This document shows positions 32,382 to 45,059 of a DNA stretch of 64,000 nucleotides, in pieces. The DNA is taken from positions 1-64,000 of the forward strand of contig SNVD02013737.1 in assembly GCA_013180625.2 (NCBI GenBank), read 5' to 3'. The notes under the pieces were generated by a model, which saw only the letters and a list, made by a program, of their open reading frames with translations, did not search any database and was not told the origin of the DNA. Source of the stretch: Boswellia sacra. Taxonomy: Eukaryota > Streptophyta > Magnoliopsida > Sapindales > Burseraceae. The position numbers and the translations under genes were made by a program. Each line of letters begins with the position of its first letter. Within the stretch, counting starts at the first letter, position 1.

Positions 32382-33870
32382 TTACACACTTGGTTCAAAT
32401 GAACTAGTTAACCTGATTTCTGAAGGACTTGAGAAATTCTCATTTCGGATACAGTCTTCCACATTAGTTTTAGTCCTACTCGCTTCGTCATTTTCATCAT
32501 GCTCGAAAAATTCATTAATGTCAAAATTTTGGTTAAGTTCCTTTGCATGATGACATGAGGGCATAAGTGAGGATTCAGTCTTTTCCTTGTTAGGTGTAGG
32601 TTTATTAACCTCTTCCTTACCCTTTGAGATTGATTCATCGTCTCTCTTAGAAGGGTTAAGAACATCTTCTTTATCAACCTTACCATCATGAAGAGTACTG
32701 AACGAATCTTTATCTAGATGTTGGCCACTTGAATTAACATGTGGATTGATGGGGTTTGGCTCCATTTGAGATGGAAACTCACCTTTCTCATGAGAACTAA
32801 GTGCAAATGCAAGTTTTTCAAGAGCATCATTCAAGTTTGCCATACTCTAAGCAGTTTGACTATTAAAAGCCTCTTGTTTTGCAATGAATGAATCAATGTT
32901 TCTTCAAGATCCTCACAAGATGAATGATCATGAGCTTTTTAAAAATTTTGATATGATTGAAAGGGAGGTTGGTAAGATTGTGCATTGTTATTATTCCTCC
33001 AATCAAAATTCAAGTGATTTTTCCATCCAAAATTTTGTGAGTAAGGACTAGGATTTGACCTTTGGAAAGTGTTTAAAACATTGGTTTGTTCATGGAGACT
33101 TTTCCTAAAGGTAGGCACAATTGGCCACTCATCTGTAGGATGATCATTAGTATTACAAATATGACAAACAATTTCTTGCATAGACCATATTTCTAAATCC
33201 TCGACTTTTCTAGCTAGGGATGTAAATTTAGCATGAAGATCTGATTCTCCCTAAAGTTATAAATGCCTTTACTAGATGTTCTTGGTACCTCATAGGTGCT
33301 AACATTATTCTAATTTTGGGCATTTTTCGCTAGTAAGTCTGGGTAATCCATGGCTTCATCACGGTCTTTATTTTCAAATTGTCCATTACACATTAATTCT
33401 ACCATTTTTCAAGCTTGATGTGTAAGATCTTCATAGAAAATCAAAAGTAGTCTCCATGTTTCCAAACATTGATAAAAGGTCTCTCCTTATTTTTGAGTGA
33501 AAGTGATGATTTGCCTTTTGAGAGAATTTGTTATATAGGGAGGAAAGAATTTTTTAAGAAATTTTTGTTGCATTTCATCCCATAAACTAATGGATCCTGA
33601 CCTAAGATTTTGTAGCCATGTTTTATCTTTATCTTTTAAAGAAAAAGGAAAAAGCTTTAATCTAAAGATGTTTATGCTACAATTTAGGTTACTATATGTG
33701 TTACAAAACTCTTCAAATTCTCTCAAGTGCAAATATGGGTTTTCAACATCTAGGCCATGAAAGTGGCGTAAAAATTGAATGAAATTCGGTTCATGGTTGA
33801 AATATTTTGCATCATTAGGGAGGACTAAGCATGATTGTGCACAAGTTCTTATAAGATTTATGCAGTCCAT
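32382..33870 (-). pseudogene. gag-like region of Athila/Tat-like gypsy element
   Basis: The minus-strand frame has FIQFLRHFHGLDVENPYLHL, REFEEFCNTYSN, LKLFPFSLKDKDKTWLQNLR and EMQQKFLKKFFPP, the standard gypsy gag (retrotransposon gag domain) motifs, in 33870-33487. After a stop it continues with the QCLETWR-type segment, a zinc knuckle CHICNTNDHPTDEW (33170-33130, last Cys replaced by Trp), an Asn/Gln-rich stretch (about 33100-32940) and an acidic Ser/Lys-rich tail (32843-32382). The tail would normally lead into protease, but no protease or RT follows. It encodes the capsid precursor of the element and is broken by several stops. It starts about 190 bp inside the primer-binding site. Confidence 0.85.
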
Positions 33871-34033
33871 TAATGTTCTTGATTGGGTTTGAGCATGTTT
33901 TGCAAAGAAGATGAGTGGCTCCTAACAATTCTACCAACAATGCAAAGAGAAAGAAAAAATGAACACATGCAAGAAAAATAAAAATAGAAATGAGAAATGA
34001 AAATACTTAATTTTGTATGCTAAATTTTACCTT

Positions 34034-34056
34034 TCCCGGTAACGGTGCCAAAAACT
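34034..34056 (-). promoter_or_regulatory. Primer-binding site of gypsy element
   Basis: Minus strand reads TTTTTGGCACCGTTACCGGG immediately after the LTR end (GATGTGTCA). Athila-type elements have TTTTTGGCGCCGTTGCCGGGGA at this place; two transitions separate them. It primes minus-strand cDNA synthesis with a host tRNA. Confidence 0.85.
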
Positions 34057-34251
34057 TGACACATCCGAAAATAGGATTATCTCCTAAGTATAGGAGTGTC
34101 GAAGTAATAAACCCGGTAAGACTGGGGTCGATCCATAAGAAAGGAATTTTAGCAGTATAAACTAAAATATGAGCAAATATGATATGAATAATTGAAATAA
34201 TTAACAAGATGATATGAACAAATAAAAGTAAAGATGGCAGGTGGTACTACC

Positions 34252-36038
34252 TGTTAGCCCTAAGGCTACATGATAATTTTAATGATAATAATACACATTG
34301 ATTAATTGAGATTTACTAACATGTTTATTTATGTGCAAGAGTAAATTATAAAATCAAGAAAAGGCTTATTAAAATGAAGTGTTGAAGCTAAGGAGAATAC
34401 TACATGTTAAAGGCACCAAAGTTTAAAAACGAGGTTTGACTCAAGGAATGTGACACATGAGCAATGTTCAATCAATTGGTCATATATTTCTCTAAGATGT
34501 CCAAATGATGTGATTCTTGAGTCTTTGGAAAGTTTACTCAATTTATAACATTTTATATGTTTTAAAGAAATTCAAATTTCAAGTGTAAGGTTGTCCAAAT
34601 TATCATGCAATTTGAAAGACAAATGGAAGCAACTGACATGAGCACTGAATACTCTTTTGGACATATCTTGAGCTAAACAAATCAAAATAATTTGATTCTT
34701 ATGGCATTGGAAAGAGGACTTAATGAATCACATTTCATATGTTTTGAATAAATTCAAATTTCAAATAGAAGGCCGACATAATTGACATGCAATTCGGTGG
34801 ACTGACATAGAGAAGAAAAATCAACTCACATGAGCACCAAATGGTGTTTTGACCTTAAGATAGAGATATCCAAATACTTTGATTCTTAATGTTTTTGGAA
34901 AGCTTATTCAAATATACAGATCTTTTATGTTTTGAAGAAATTCAAATTTCAAACAGAAAGTTGACAGAATTACCATTCAATTTGGTGGACTGGCACAAGG
35001 AAGAAAAATCAAGTCACATGAGCACCGAATGGTGTTTTAGCCATATCTTGAGATAGAGAAGTTCAAATGACTTGATTCTTGATGCGTTGGAAAGCTTATT
35101 CAATTTTCCAGATCTTTTATGTTGCATAGATTTTCAAATTTCAAACAAAACATTGACAAAAATGGTAAAAATAATTACGATTTTTATGGTGGGTAGAAAC
35201 TTTGGAGTTTGTGTCTTCACTTGATCAAGTTTATCCCATTTGCCTATAAAAGGAGCCCTTCTCCCATGCATTAAGGAAGAGCAAGAGAAGTATCTCTCAA
35301 CCAAAAAACAAGAGAAATATTAAGTCTAGAGAACTTTTATATTCTTTATCTACTATTTGAAGAGAGTTATACTTTTGTTGTAAAAATTATCTTTGTTCTT
35401 GTATTGTGGTGAGAGTGAGATAGTCTTGTAAAGGATAAAAAGTTATCGTTGAGTGAACTCTTGGTGTGGTGTTATCAAGAGTTGAAGGAAGTTGCCTTGG
35501 TGAGGTTGTTAATTAAGAAGAACTCTTGGTGTGGTGTTATCAAGAGTTGAAGAAAGTTGCCTTGGTGAAGTTGTTCATCAAGAAGAACTCTTGGTGTGGT
35601 GTTATCAAGAGTTGAAGAAAGTTACCTTGGTGAGGTTGTTCATCAAGAAGAACTCTTGGTGTGGTATTATCAAGGGTTGAAGGAAAAAGTTTTGGTGAGG
35701 TTGTTCATTAAGCAAGTTGTAAAGATTTCTACAACTTAGTGGAAAGCTTAGCTCGTGGAGCTAGGAGTCCGTGGACGTAGGCAAGGTTTGCCGAACCACG
35801 TAAATTGAGTTTGCACTTTCTCTATCCCTTTCCTCTTTACATTTAGTTGCACTTGTGATTGTTCATTATTATTATTCTTTTAATTGCATCTTTGATAAAT
35901 TCTAATTTCATCTTCTTCACCTTTATTCTCAAAGAAAGCGTGAACTAATTTTGATCTTTCAAGAAAGTTTTATAAATCCGTTTTGATAAATAAAAACCCA
36001 TTTCACCCCCTTCTTGGGTTGCCATACCTGAGTCAACA
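34252..36038 (+). repeat. 5' LTR of copia B
   Basis: TGTTAGCCC...GTCAACA, homologous to 1140-2985. TATA box CCTATAAAAGG at about 35243-35253; tandem 65-bp-type units at about 35450-35710. Confidence 0.93.
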
Positions 36039-36093
36039 AGTGGTATCAGAGGAAGGTTGCTCAATTTTTTAAATCTTAATCGATTTTTGAGCT

Positions 36094-37315
36094 ATGACAA
36101 CTTTTAATTCAACTTCATATGTTGAGGGACTTTCTATCTTTAGACCTCCATTTTTTAATGGAAGTGATTACTCTTATTGGAAGACTAGAATGAGTATTTT
36201 CTTGAAATCTTTTGATTATGATTTGTGGTCTATTGTTTTGGAAGGACCTTTTGTTCCTACCAAAATTGAAAATGGGGAATGCATGCTTAAAGAACCTAAA
36301 GAGTTTAGTGAAGATGATAAAAAGAAATTGAGTTTGAATGCTAAAGCTATGAATGTGTTATATTGTGCTCTAGATAAAAATGAGTTTAATAAAATATCTA
36401 CTTGTTCTATGGCACAAGAAATATGGCACACATTTGAAGTAACATGAAGGAATTAGTCAAGTTAAAGAATCCAAAATTCGTATGCTAGTTCATAGTTATG
36501 AGCTTTTTAAGATGAAACTGGATGAATCAATTTTTGAAATGTTTACTAAATTTATGGATATTGTCAATGGTTTGAAATCTCTTGGCAAATTTTATTCTAA
36601 TGTTGAAATGGTGAGAAAGATTCTTAGGTGTCTACCAAAATCTTGGGAGCCAAAAGTGACGGCAATTCAAGAAGCAAAGGACCTCACCAAACTACCATTA
36701 GAAGAACTTATGGGTTCTCTCATGACTCATGAAATCACCTTGAAGGAGAATGAAGAAGATTGCAAAGTGGCAAACATGTGCTTCATGGCTTTAAGAGAAA
36801 ATGAGATAAGTATTCTAAACCATGATCCTAAGCTTTGATATGATAAATTACTTGAAGCATTCCAAAATTTACATGTGTAAGTTGATAAGCAAAATTCAAA
36901 AATCAATGCTTTCAAAAAGAAGTTAAAAATGATGTTATCTCAATTAGAAGAGTTGGTGGAAATAAATGAAGCTTTAGAAAATGAAAATGAAATTTTAAAG
37001 CAAAAAGATTTTGAAAGTTTGGAAAGTCAAATACATTTTTTAAAAACTGAAAATGAGATTTTAAAACAAAAGGATTTTGATAAATTAGAGAAAGAAAATG
37101 TTATTTTGAAAAAGGAAAATAATGACTTAAGAAATATTGTTGATAGTTTTACAAAAAGCACAAAAAATTTGAATTCTATGTTACAAAACCAAAGGTGTGT
37201 TTTTGATAAAAGAGGGTTAGGATATAAAAGTCATAAAAATCAAAAGTATTTTAAAAACTATTTTGTTCATGCATTTTCTAGGAATAATCCTAATCATTCA
37301 TATAATTATTGTTGA
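36094..37315 (+). pseudogene. gag of copia B
   Basis: Begins MTTFNSTSYVEGLSIFRPPF, the N-terminus of this family's gag, followed by DYSYWKTRMSIFLKSFDYDL. A frameshift near 36430 interrupts the frame. It goes on with KILRCLPKSWEPKVTAIQEA and LPLEELMGSLMTHEITLKEN. At about 36755 it jumps to DCKVANMCFMALREN, whereas element E has about 110 residues in between, including the Lys-rich region and the zinc knuckle. The junction lies in GAAGAAGATT, which occurs at both ends of the missing piece. A Lys/Glu coiled-coil-like part (36929-37190) follows. Loss of the knuckle should impair RNA packaging. Confidence 0.85.
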
Positions 37316-37439
37316 AGAAAAGAACACAAAATGCATTCTTGTTACATTAAAAGAAATCCTAATTTGAAACAAATATGGATTCCAAAAAGGACCATAACTA
37401 ACCCCCAAGGACCCAAGAACATTTGGGTACCAAAAAGTC

Positions 37440-38760
37440 GCTCTTTTAATGTTGATTGTAGAAACAAAGGAGTGGCAAACACAAGTGGTACTTAGATAGT
37501 GGATGCTCAAGGCATATGACCGGAGATGCCTCCAAGTACTCAAGATTAATCATGAAGAAATGAGGATATGTGACCTTCGGTGATAATGCCAAAGGAAGGG
37601 TAATCGAACATAGTGATATTGGTAACCCTTCTTCACTTATTATTGAAAATATTTTGCTTGTTAATGGTTTGAAACATGATTTGATTAGCATTAATTAATT
37701 GTGTGATAAGGGATATTTTATTACTTTTGAGCATAATAGATGTGTGATTAAGGATGTTAATAACAATAAGACATTATTTGTTGGTAATAGATGTGGTAAT
37801 ATTTATACAATTGATATTGATGTTAATGATCATGTAGAAAAGTGTTTCATTGTTAATCATGATGCTTGGTTATGGCATAGAAGGTTAGGACATGCTAGCA
37901 TGGACACAATTTCAAAATTTCAAAATGATTTAGTTGATGGTCATCCAAAAATAAAATGCTTGTCAATTTGGAAAACAAGTGAGAACTTCTTTTAAACAAA
38001 AGAAGTTTATTTCAACAAATAAACCTCTACAATTACTTCATTTGGATTTATTTGGACCATCAAGAACTCAAAGTCTTGGTGGAAAGTATTATGTTTTTGT
38101 TATTGTGGATGATTATTCAAGATTCACCTGATTATTATTCTTGAAAACTAAAAATGAGGCCATACAAGTTTTTTCAAAATTTGCAAAAAGAGTTCAAAAT
38201 CAAAAAAGGGTATTCTATTGTGTCCATTAGGAGTGATCATAGTGGTGAAGTAGACAATGTTGCATTTGAAAATCTTTGTGATGAAAATGGTTTTGAACAT
38301 AATTTTTCCTCATCTAGAACTCCACAATAAAATGATGTTGTTGAGAGGAAAAATAGAACTATCCAAGAAATGGCTAGGACCATGTTACTTGAAAATAATT
38401 TGTCAAAATATTTTTGGGCCAAAGTCGATGTTGGAATTTTTGTTGGCTACTCCAACCATGGTAAAGCATATAGAGTTTTTAACAAAAAGACTCTTACTAT
38501 TGAAGAATCTATGCATATTGAATTTGATAAAACTAATGTTATTTCTTCAAAGAATTTAGATGATGATATTGTTGAGGTAGAAAGGCAAATCAATGAATCA
38601 AGGCTTGATGAAAAGAGGCAAGATGAATTATAACTTCAACAAGAAAAGCTTGAGGAAGTAAATGATTCTTCCCAAGAATTACCAAAGGAATGGAGGTACG
38701 CAAAAGCTCACCCTAAAGATCTCATTATTGGTAAACCATCACAAGGTATGAGAACTAGAT
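37440..38760 (+). pseudogene. Protease/integrase remnant of copia B
   Basis: The protease site (LDSGCSRHMTG, at about 37495), the pre-integrase WHRRLGHASMDTISKF (about 37875) and the integrase core (VDDYSRF, SIRSDHSGE, DVVERKNRTIQEMAR) are recognisable in changing frames. At about 38420 the core end is joined directly to GIFVGYSNHGKAYRVF, omitting roughly 180 bp, and at about 38770 it is joined to post-RNase H sequence. No RT motif (YVDD) is present, so B cannot replicate alone. Confidence 0.85.
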
Positions 38761-39004
38761 CTTCTTTTGTTTTTATATGATAATCTTTGAATGGTAGCAT
38801 ATGTTAAGGGGAAGAATATATTTAGGGGGAGTAATTAATTTGATTAAATCTTTTTGATGATAACAAAAGGGGGAGAAATGGATGGTTTGCTTATATTCAT
38901 AACAATTGCTCTCTTTTTGCTTATTATCGATTTTATTTTCATTCTTGATTTTAGATTAAATTTTAAAGCAATCAATGGTTTGTCATCATAAAACAGGGGG
39001 AGAT

Positions 39005-40792
39005 TGTTAGCCCTAAGGCTACATGATAATTTTGATGATAACAATACACATTGATTAATTGAGATTTACTAACATGTTTATTTATGTGCAAGAGTAATAT
39101 CATTAAAATAATTGTAAAATCAAGAAAAGGCTTATTAAAATGAAGTGTTGAAGCTAAGGAGAATACTACATGTTAAAGACACCAAAGTTTAAGAACGAGG
39201 TTTGACTCAAGGAATGTGATACATGAGCAATATTCAATCAATTAATCATATATTTCTCTATAGATGTCCAAATGATGTGATTCTTGAGCCTTTGGAAAGC
39301 TTACTCAATTTATAACATTTCATATGTTTTAAAGAAATTCAAATTTTAAGTGTAATGTTGTCCAAATCATTATGAAAGTTGAAAGACAAATGGAAGTAGC
39401 TGACATGAGCACCGAATACTCTTTTGGACATATCTTGAGCTAGAAAAATTAAAATAATTTGATTCTTATGGCATTGGAAAGAGGACTTTCATATGTTTTG
39501 AATAAATTCAAATTTCAAATGGAAGGCCGATACAATTGACATGCAATTTGGTGGACTGACACAGAGAAGAAAAATCAACTCACATGAGCACTGAATGGTT
39601 TTTTTACCATATCTTAAGATAGAGATATCCAAATGCTTTGACTCTTAATGTTTTGAAAATATTATTTAAATATGCAGATCTTTTATGTTTTGAAGAAATT
39701 CAAATTTCAAACGAAAAGCTAACAAAATTATCATTCAATTTGATGGACTGACACAAGAAAGAAAAATCAAGTCACATGAGCACTGAATGGTGTTTTGGCC
39801 ATATCTTGAGATAGAGATGTCCAAATGACTTGATTCTTGATGCGTTGGAAAGCTTATTCAATTTTTAAGATTTTTATGTTTTGTAGATTTTCAAAATGCA
39901 AACAGAACATTGACAAAAATGGCAGACAATATTATGGTTTTTATGGTGGGCAGAAACTTTGGAGTTGGTGTCTTCACTTGATCAAGTTCATCCCATTTGC
40001 CTATAAAAGGAGCCCTTCTCCCATGCATTAAGGAAGAGAAAGACAAGTATCTATCAACCAAAAAACAAGAGAAATATCTAGTCTAGAGAGCTTTTATATT
40101 CTTTATCTACTCTTTGAAGAAAGTTATACTTTTGTTGTAAAAATTATCTTTGTTCTTGTATTGTGGTGAGAGTGAGATCTTCTTGTAAAGGATAAAAAGT
40201 TATCCTTAAGAGAACTGTTGGTGTGGTGTTATCAAGAGTTGAAGAAAGTTGCCTTGGTGAGGTTGTTCATCAAGAAGAACTCTTGGTGTGGTGTTATGAA
40301 GAGTTAAGAAAAGTTGCCTTGGTGAGGTTGTTCATCAAGAAGAACTCTTGGTGTAGTGTTATCAAGGGTTGAAGAAAGTTTGGTGAGGTTGTTCATCAAG
40401 AAGAACTATTGGTGTGGTGTTATCAAGGGTTGGAAGAAAAAGTCTTGGTGAGGTTGTTCATCAAGCAAGTTGTAAAGATTTCTACAATTTAGTGGAAAGC
40501 TTAGCTTGTGGAGCTAGGAGCCCGTGGACGTAGGCAAGGCTTGCCGAACCACGTAAATTGAGTTTGCATTCTCTCTATCCCTTTCCTCTTTACATTTAGT
40601 TGCACTTGTAATTGTTCATTATTATTATTCTTTTGATTGCATCTTTGATAAATTCTAATTTCATCTTTTTCACCTTTATTCTCAAAGAAAGAGTGAACTA
40701 ATTTTGATCTTTTAAGAAAAGTTTTATAAATCCTTTTTGATAAATAAAAACCCAATTCACCCCCCTCTTGGGTTGCCATACCTGGGTCAACA
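39005..40792 (+). repeat. 3' LTR of copia B
   Basis: TGTTAGCCC...GGTCAACA preceded by the purine tract AACAGGGGGAGAT. TATA box CTATAAAAGG at 40001-40010; 65-bp-type units at about 40215-40465, one shortened. Confidence 0.93.
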
Positions 40793-42149
40793 CTACCGAC
40801 CATTCGAATAAAAAACAAAAAGAAAATGTGGCAAAACCATCCATGGGAATAGGAGGCAAAACCTACCATACCAAATAAAAGAACAAGTTCATAAACAATA
40901 AACAAGAATACTAAAATTACACAAGTAAGAGAAATTAACACAATGATAATAAAAGCTAAGGTTAGGGGATCTGTCATTGATATTTCAAATAAGGATAAGC
41001 AACCCGATTATAACTCAATTGGAATCCACACATTAAGGAGGTTCTAATCGAAAGGTATGTCATTTAAGCCTATTTTAGTTATATGAATTATATTTGTTTC
41101 GTTACTAATATTTATACCATTTCTTGTAAATAAGTTTAAGCATCCAATGTGTTAATCACCATATGTCTACAATAAATCAAGGTTCCTAACTATACTTATG
41201 TCGGTAAAGAAGAACCATAAGCATTTAGAAAAGATCCAAGTATTTGATATGCCAAGGATTGTCTACAATGGATCAAGACCTTCACTTTATGAGTGGTGTC
41301 AAGATTGATTAGGAAAATAAATATAAATCATATAAAATAAATAGCATAAGATTATGATTATTAAGCACATGTCAAGGGTTAGAAAATCTTTATTCTTATA
41401 TCAAGAGTTTCACCCTTTCACCTTAGCAAAATAGAATTTAGTAAGACATTATAAAAGAAAGAAAACAATTTCTAAGGAAAAGAAGATTTATTAATAACAT
41501 TAAAACACAAGAGAGAAAAACATAATAACAAGAGATCCCAGCCAAGGCCAAGATGTCCTAATGGGTCACAAGGCACCTCAATTTATAGATACAATGAGGG
41601 GCAAACTTGTCAAATTACAAAGGGACAATTGTAAAATATCTTGTTGACAATTTGGATCACCATGTGCACCGACTTTGACCACTAATTTCTGCACCAAATT
41701 ATTTAGAATTTTAGTCATATATCTCCATTAAAGTTGTAGATATTTCTCTCAGCTTTCTAGAACATCTTGATTTATACGATTTGGATATATATATCAAAAG
41801 ATATGGTCAAAATACGGAGGCATGGTCAGGTTGGGCTGAAACTACAGATGGGTTCAATTCAAGCCTATTTTTGGTCTACTAAGAGCCCAAATTTGATGAT
41901 GCTTGTGAAATATTATCTTGTAGATAATTTAATCAGGTTTCCAACAAATCAAGATTTGCACCATTCTGATTTATAAATAGAAAGTTATGGCCATTTTATC
42001 AAACCTATAACAAAAACCAAAATTAAGATGAAGTTAATTCAAAAGATGCAAAGACTACAAATATGCTTAAGTTGATGAATTTAAAGACACTGTTAGTGTA
42101 AAATAATGGATTAAACTCTTATTAATCACACATATTTAAGTGTTCATTA

Positions 42150-42640
42150 GATCTCCCCATTTGGCATCATGTGATGAAAACATTCACATGTTTGTATAAA
42201 GAAAGTCTTGCATGGTTGAGTGAAATACAATAGAAAACAGAAGGTAAACACTTAGTTAAAAATTCACACAAAGGCAGTAATAACCGATTGTCAGTCATAG
42301 CAGACACAACTGAATCTACAAGTACTTGCATAGAAATAGTTATCAGATATAGAGCACTAATAGATTGAAAATTGCAATTTGCAAACTTAAGTAATTAAAG
42401 TCAAATCAATACATGAAAACAACGTTGCAACACATGGATCAATTACTCCCCTAAATTCGAAAACAAAAAGAAAACTTGTAAATATATTTTGCATAACAGT
42501 TAAACAAACACCAAAATGTGCAAGGTTGAATGCTAACCAAAGAATTCAATAATAAAAAATCCTACGCATAGAAATATCCATAAAAAAAAAGAAGAAAAAC
42601 TTAAGTATTACTCCCCATTGGTTTCATGACAAGTTGCCAA
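42150..42640 (-). promoter_or_regulatory. Polypurine tracts of copia D
   Basis: Minus strand carries AATGGGGAGTAATAC (about 42605-42620), TTTAGGGGAGTAATTG (about 42445) and AAATGGGGAGATC (42150-42162). The last is where the D 3' LTR should begin; instead the gypsy element starts there. Confidence 0.65.
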
Positions 42641-42699
42641 AGATAGAGGGGTAATCACAAAGTTTAAAACATGAAAAATTAAAGTTAATGGTCAGTTCA

Positions 42700-44353
42700 G
42701 CTTGGCAAACTTGCGCACAGGCAATTTTAATGGTTGTTCGGGGCATTTTTTGGATCTTCCAATGGTGGTCTTCTATCTCTTAACCACATTAGTTAGAGAA
42801 ACTCCTTTAGGAATTGAGGCTGGAGCTAGTTGAGTACTTGTTTCTATTGAGATGACAACTGTAGCAATTGTTTTTTTTAATTTCATAAGCATGTCTCTCA
42901 GTTATGGTTTATATCTTCTGAGAAATATCCACTAATGTCTCTGCTGCTTGCTGCATAACATGAGTTAGGGATAGATGTGGAACTAGATCAGGTTGTGGTG
43001 GTTTTGAAGTGGCATCCACTGATTTTGAAGAAGTCTTGCTTTGTGGAGATTCATCTACAATTGTGTTGGCTTTCTTCTTACTCCTCCTTTTGTCCTTGCT
43101 CTTTTTCTTCTTCATTGAAGTTTCACCACTTGATCTTGTCTTTAGCTTCTCTTCCGGAATCTGCAGCTTTGCCTTAATAACTTGATTTTTCTACACACTG
43201 TCACCTAAAAAACTAGTGATTGAAGTAACCTGCTTACAAATAGAAGCCATCTAATCTGGTCTAGGAGGTCTCCTCGATCTAGGCTGTCTCCGAGAAATTT
43301 TCTCCCACTCAAGAGTTTTTTTTTTCTAGTCATAAAAACTTTTTTGATGGTAGGAAGTATTTCTTCAATTGTTTCACCATACTTCAATTCGATCTCATTT
43401 TGCATCAACAGAGCATGAATCATGTAGGGTAGAATAAGTAGTTTCTTATGAGAATGATAAGTTACAATTTGAACAATGTAATTGTACATCCACAAGCCAA
43501 GATTAATTGATCGATTTGTGCCAACATAGTAAAGAAATTTGGCTCTATCCTCTATAACATTGTTTTGGTGTGTGGATGGAAGCCAATCATATTGACTATT
43601 CTTATACAACACTATATTTCATTGTCAAATGCTTTTGGTAAATACCATCATGTGGATTCCAATGTACATTACGACTCCTAGTCAGCTTAAAGTAACCTCA
43701 CTCATGTTCAAATCACTTCCAATAGTATGTTAAATGCCAATTGGTATTTCATAAAACTCATTTGTGACATTTGGTAAGAAACGAATCAATTTTCCTCTAC
43801 AAGAAACCTTATGGTAATAATAGCTCCTACGATCATTGATGCATGGAAATATATTGACATAGAATTCTTGGACAAGAGAATTTACAGGAGGGGTCAGATT
43901 TGTTACTGTTCTCATCCAATGCCTAGATTCAATCACCTCTCTGGGTTGGTAATCGTCAAAGTCATCTACTTTGATAGGCCTCTCCACACGAATTTCTCTC
44001 TTGGACGTGTATATTCTATACCTTGTCTCATTTTCTCTTTTTAAGAACTTGTGATTGTGAGGGTTTACATGATCCTAAACTTCTCCAAACATGACAACTT
44101 TATCCTCACTCATGGTTGAGTCAACTGGAACTGATGGAGTTACAGGTGAATCTGGTTCTCCTATTGATGGTTGTTCTGGTTTTGTCAGAGGCGACTAATT
44201 TCGTTCAATTTCTGGGTTTACATGTTGTTCTTATGGCAACTGCTATTCTTTTTGGCTTGATTCCTTTTCAATTGAAGAGTCAAAGAGTAACAAATAGCTA
44301 GTGGTTTCGGGTTCAGTTGATGAAGTTGGAGTGACAACTTTGCGTTTGGCCAT
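42700..44353 (-). pseudogene. Envelope-like/plant transposon-type ORF of copia D
   Basis: Starts at about 44353 (MAKRKVVTPTSSTEPE). After frameshifts it reads RPIKVDDFDDYQPREVIE, VNSLVQEFYVNIF and SCRGKLIRFLPNVTNEFYEI (43987-43730). It continues with LYKNSQYDWLPSTHQNNV and NRSINLGLWMYNYIVQIVTY (43612-43205), then KKKKSKDKRRSKKKANT (43115) and a Gln/Pro-rich tail. It is homologous to the C ORF at 25964-27664, which establishes that this extra gene belongs to the family. Function unknown; decayed here. Confidence 0.72.
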
Positions 44354-45059
44354 GGCAGTGAAAAAGAAACAATTTTCATAGTCGCTATGTTTTAGGGTTA
44401 ATAAAGAGATAAAAACAAATATGCAAAAAGTGATTGATATAACTAAGAGTTCTCTAATAACTAAGTGTGATGTAACTAATGCGTAATTCTAATCCAATCC
44501 GAATTCTAAGAGTTCAAATTTGAATAAAATTGATTTTCCAATATAAATTAAATCCATGAAAGAGAGCACATCAACGCATAAGAAAATCAAATAGAGTTTG
44601 ACATAAAGCACTGTTCAAAAGTTATACTATACATAACCGAAAACAATTATACTTCACATAACTGCAATATTTGAGCTTCATAAAGTCATTTTAAATGCAA
44701 GCATGTTTTAGAACTATAAAAATACATAACAAAATCAATTTTTATTATTTTAATTAACATTTAATTTAGTTAAGTAGTCAACATGAGCATGCTTCTTACA
44801 TGCATAAATATTGATCTCAACATGAATTATTTCTGTCAAAGTAGTAGCTTTCACATAAGAAATGATGCAGCCCTCTTCCATTATAGTGGATGACCTCAAC
44901 ATATTTCCAATATACATTGAAGTTACTCTCTCAGGTTAGCTTTCACACATTATAACGGGTAGCCCTATCTATTTTTGACATAAGTTTTTAGTAAATTTAA
45001 ACAAATAAAGCAGCTCTACCATGCTAAATTAAAAAATTGACAAATGATACTATAGATAT

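Larger units (their letters stand above)
34252..40792 (+). mobile_element. Copia element B, Sirevirus-like, non-autonomous
   Basis: Full-length insertion of 6541 bp with LTRs of 1787 and 1788 bp and a perfect target duplication CTACC (34247-34251 and 40793-40797). It interrupts the gypsy 5' LTR. The interior (36039-39004) has a primer-binding site (TGGTATCAGAG at 36040), gag, protease and integrase remnants, but RT and RNase H are entirely missing. At least three internal deletions relative to E are visible: the gag zinc knuckle (near 36755), the integrase tail (near 38420) and RT/RNase H (near 38770). Because both ends and the duplication are intact, B probably transposed with help from another copy. 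Confidence 0.93.
18101..42149 (-). mobile_element. Athila/Tat-like gypsy element with captured LOG-like gene
   Basis: LTRs at 18101-19633 (3') and 34057-42149 (5', split by copia B) are in the same orientation. They are flanked by an identical 5-bp duplication GATCT at 18096-18100 and 42150-42154, which defines one insertion. Next to the 5' LTR is GGCACCGTTACCGGGAAA, the Athila-type primer-binding site. After subtracting copia C (19811-29220) and copia B (34252-40792), the element is about 8.1 kb, with an interior of about 5 kb. The interior holds a gag-like region (33870-32382), no recognisable protease, RT, RNase H or integrase, an unidentified coding-like stretch (31808-31250) and a LOG-like frame (30980-30330). 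It is therefore non-autonomous and inserted in copia D at its polypurine tract. Confidence 0.85.
34057..42149 (-). repeat. 5' LTR of gypsy element, split by copia B
   Basis: The LTR is in two parts: 42149-40793 and 34251-34057 (total about 1547 bp without B and one copy of CTACC). It matches 18101-19633. The outer end TAATGAAC at 42149 abuts the target duplication GATCT (42150-42154). Confidence 0.88.
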
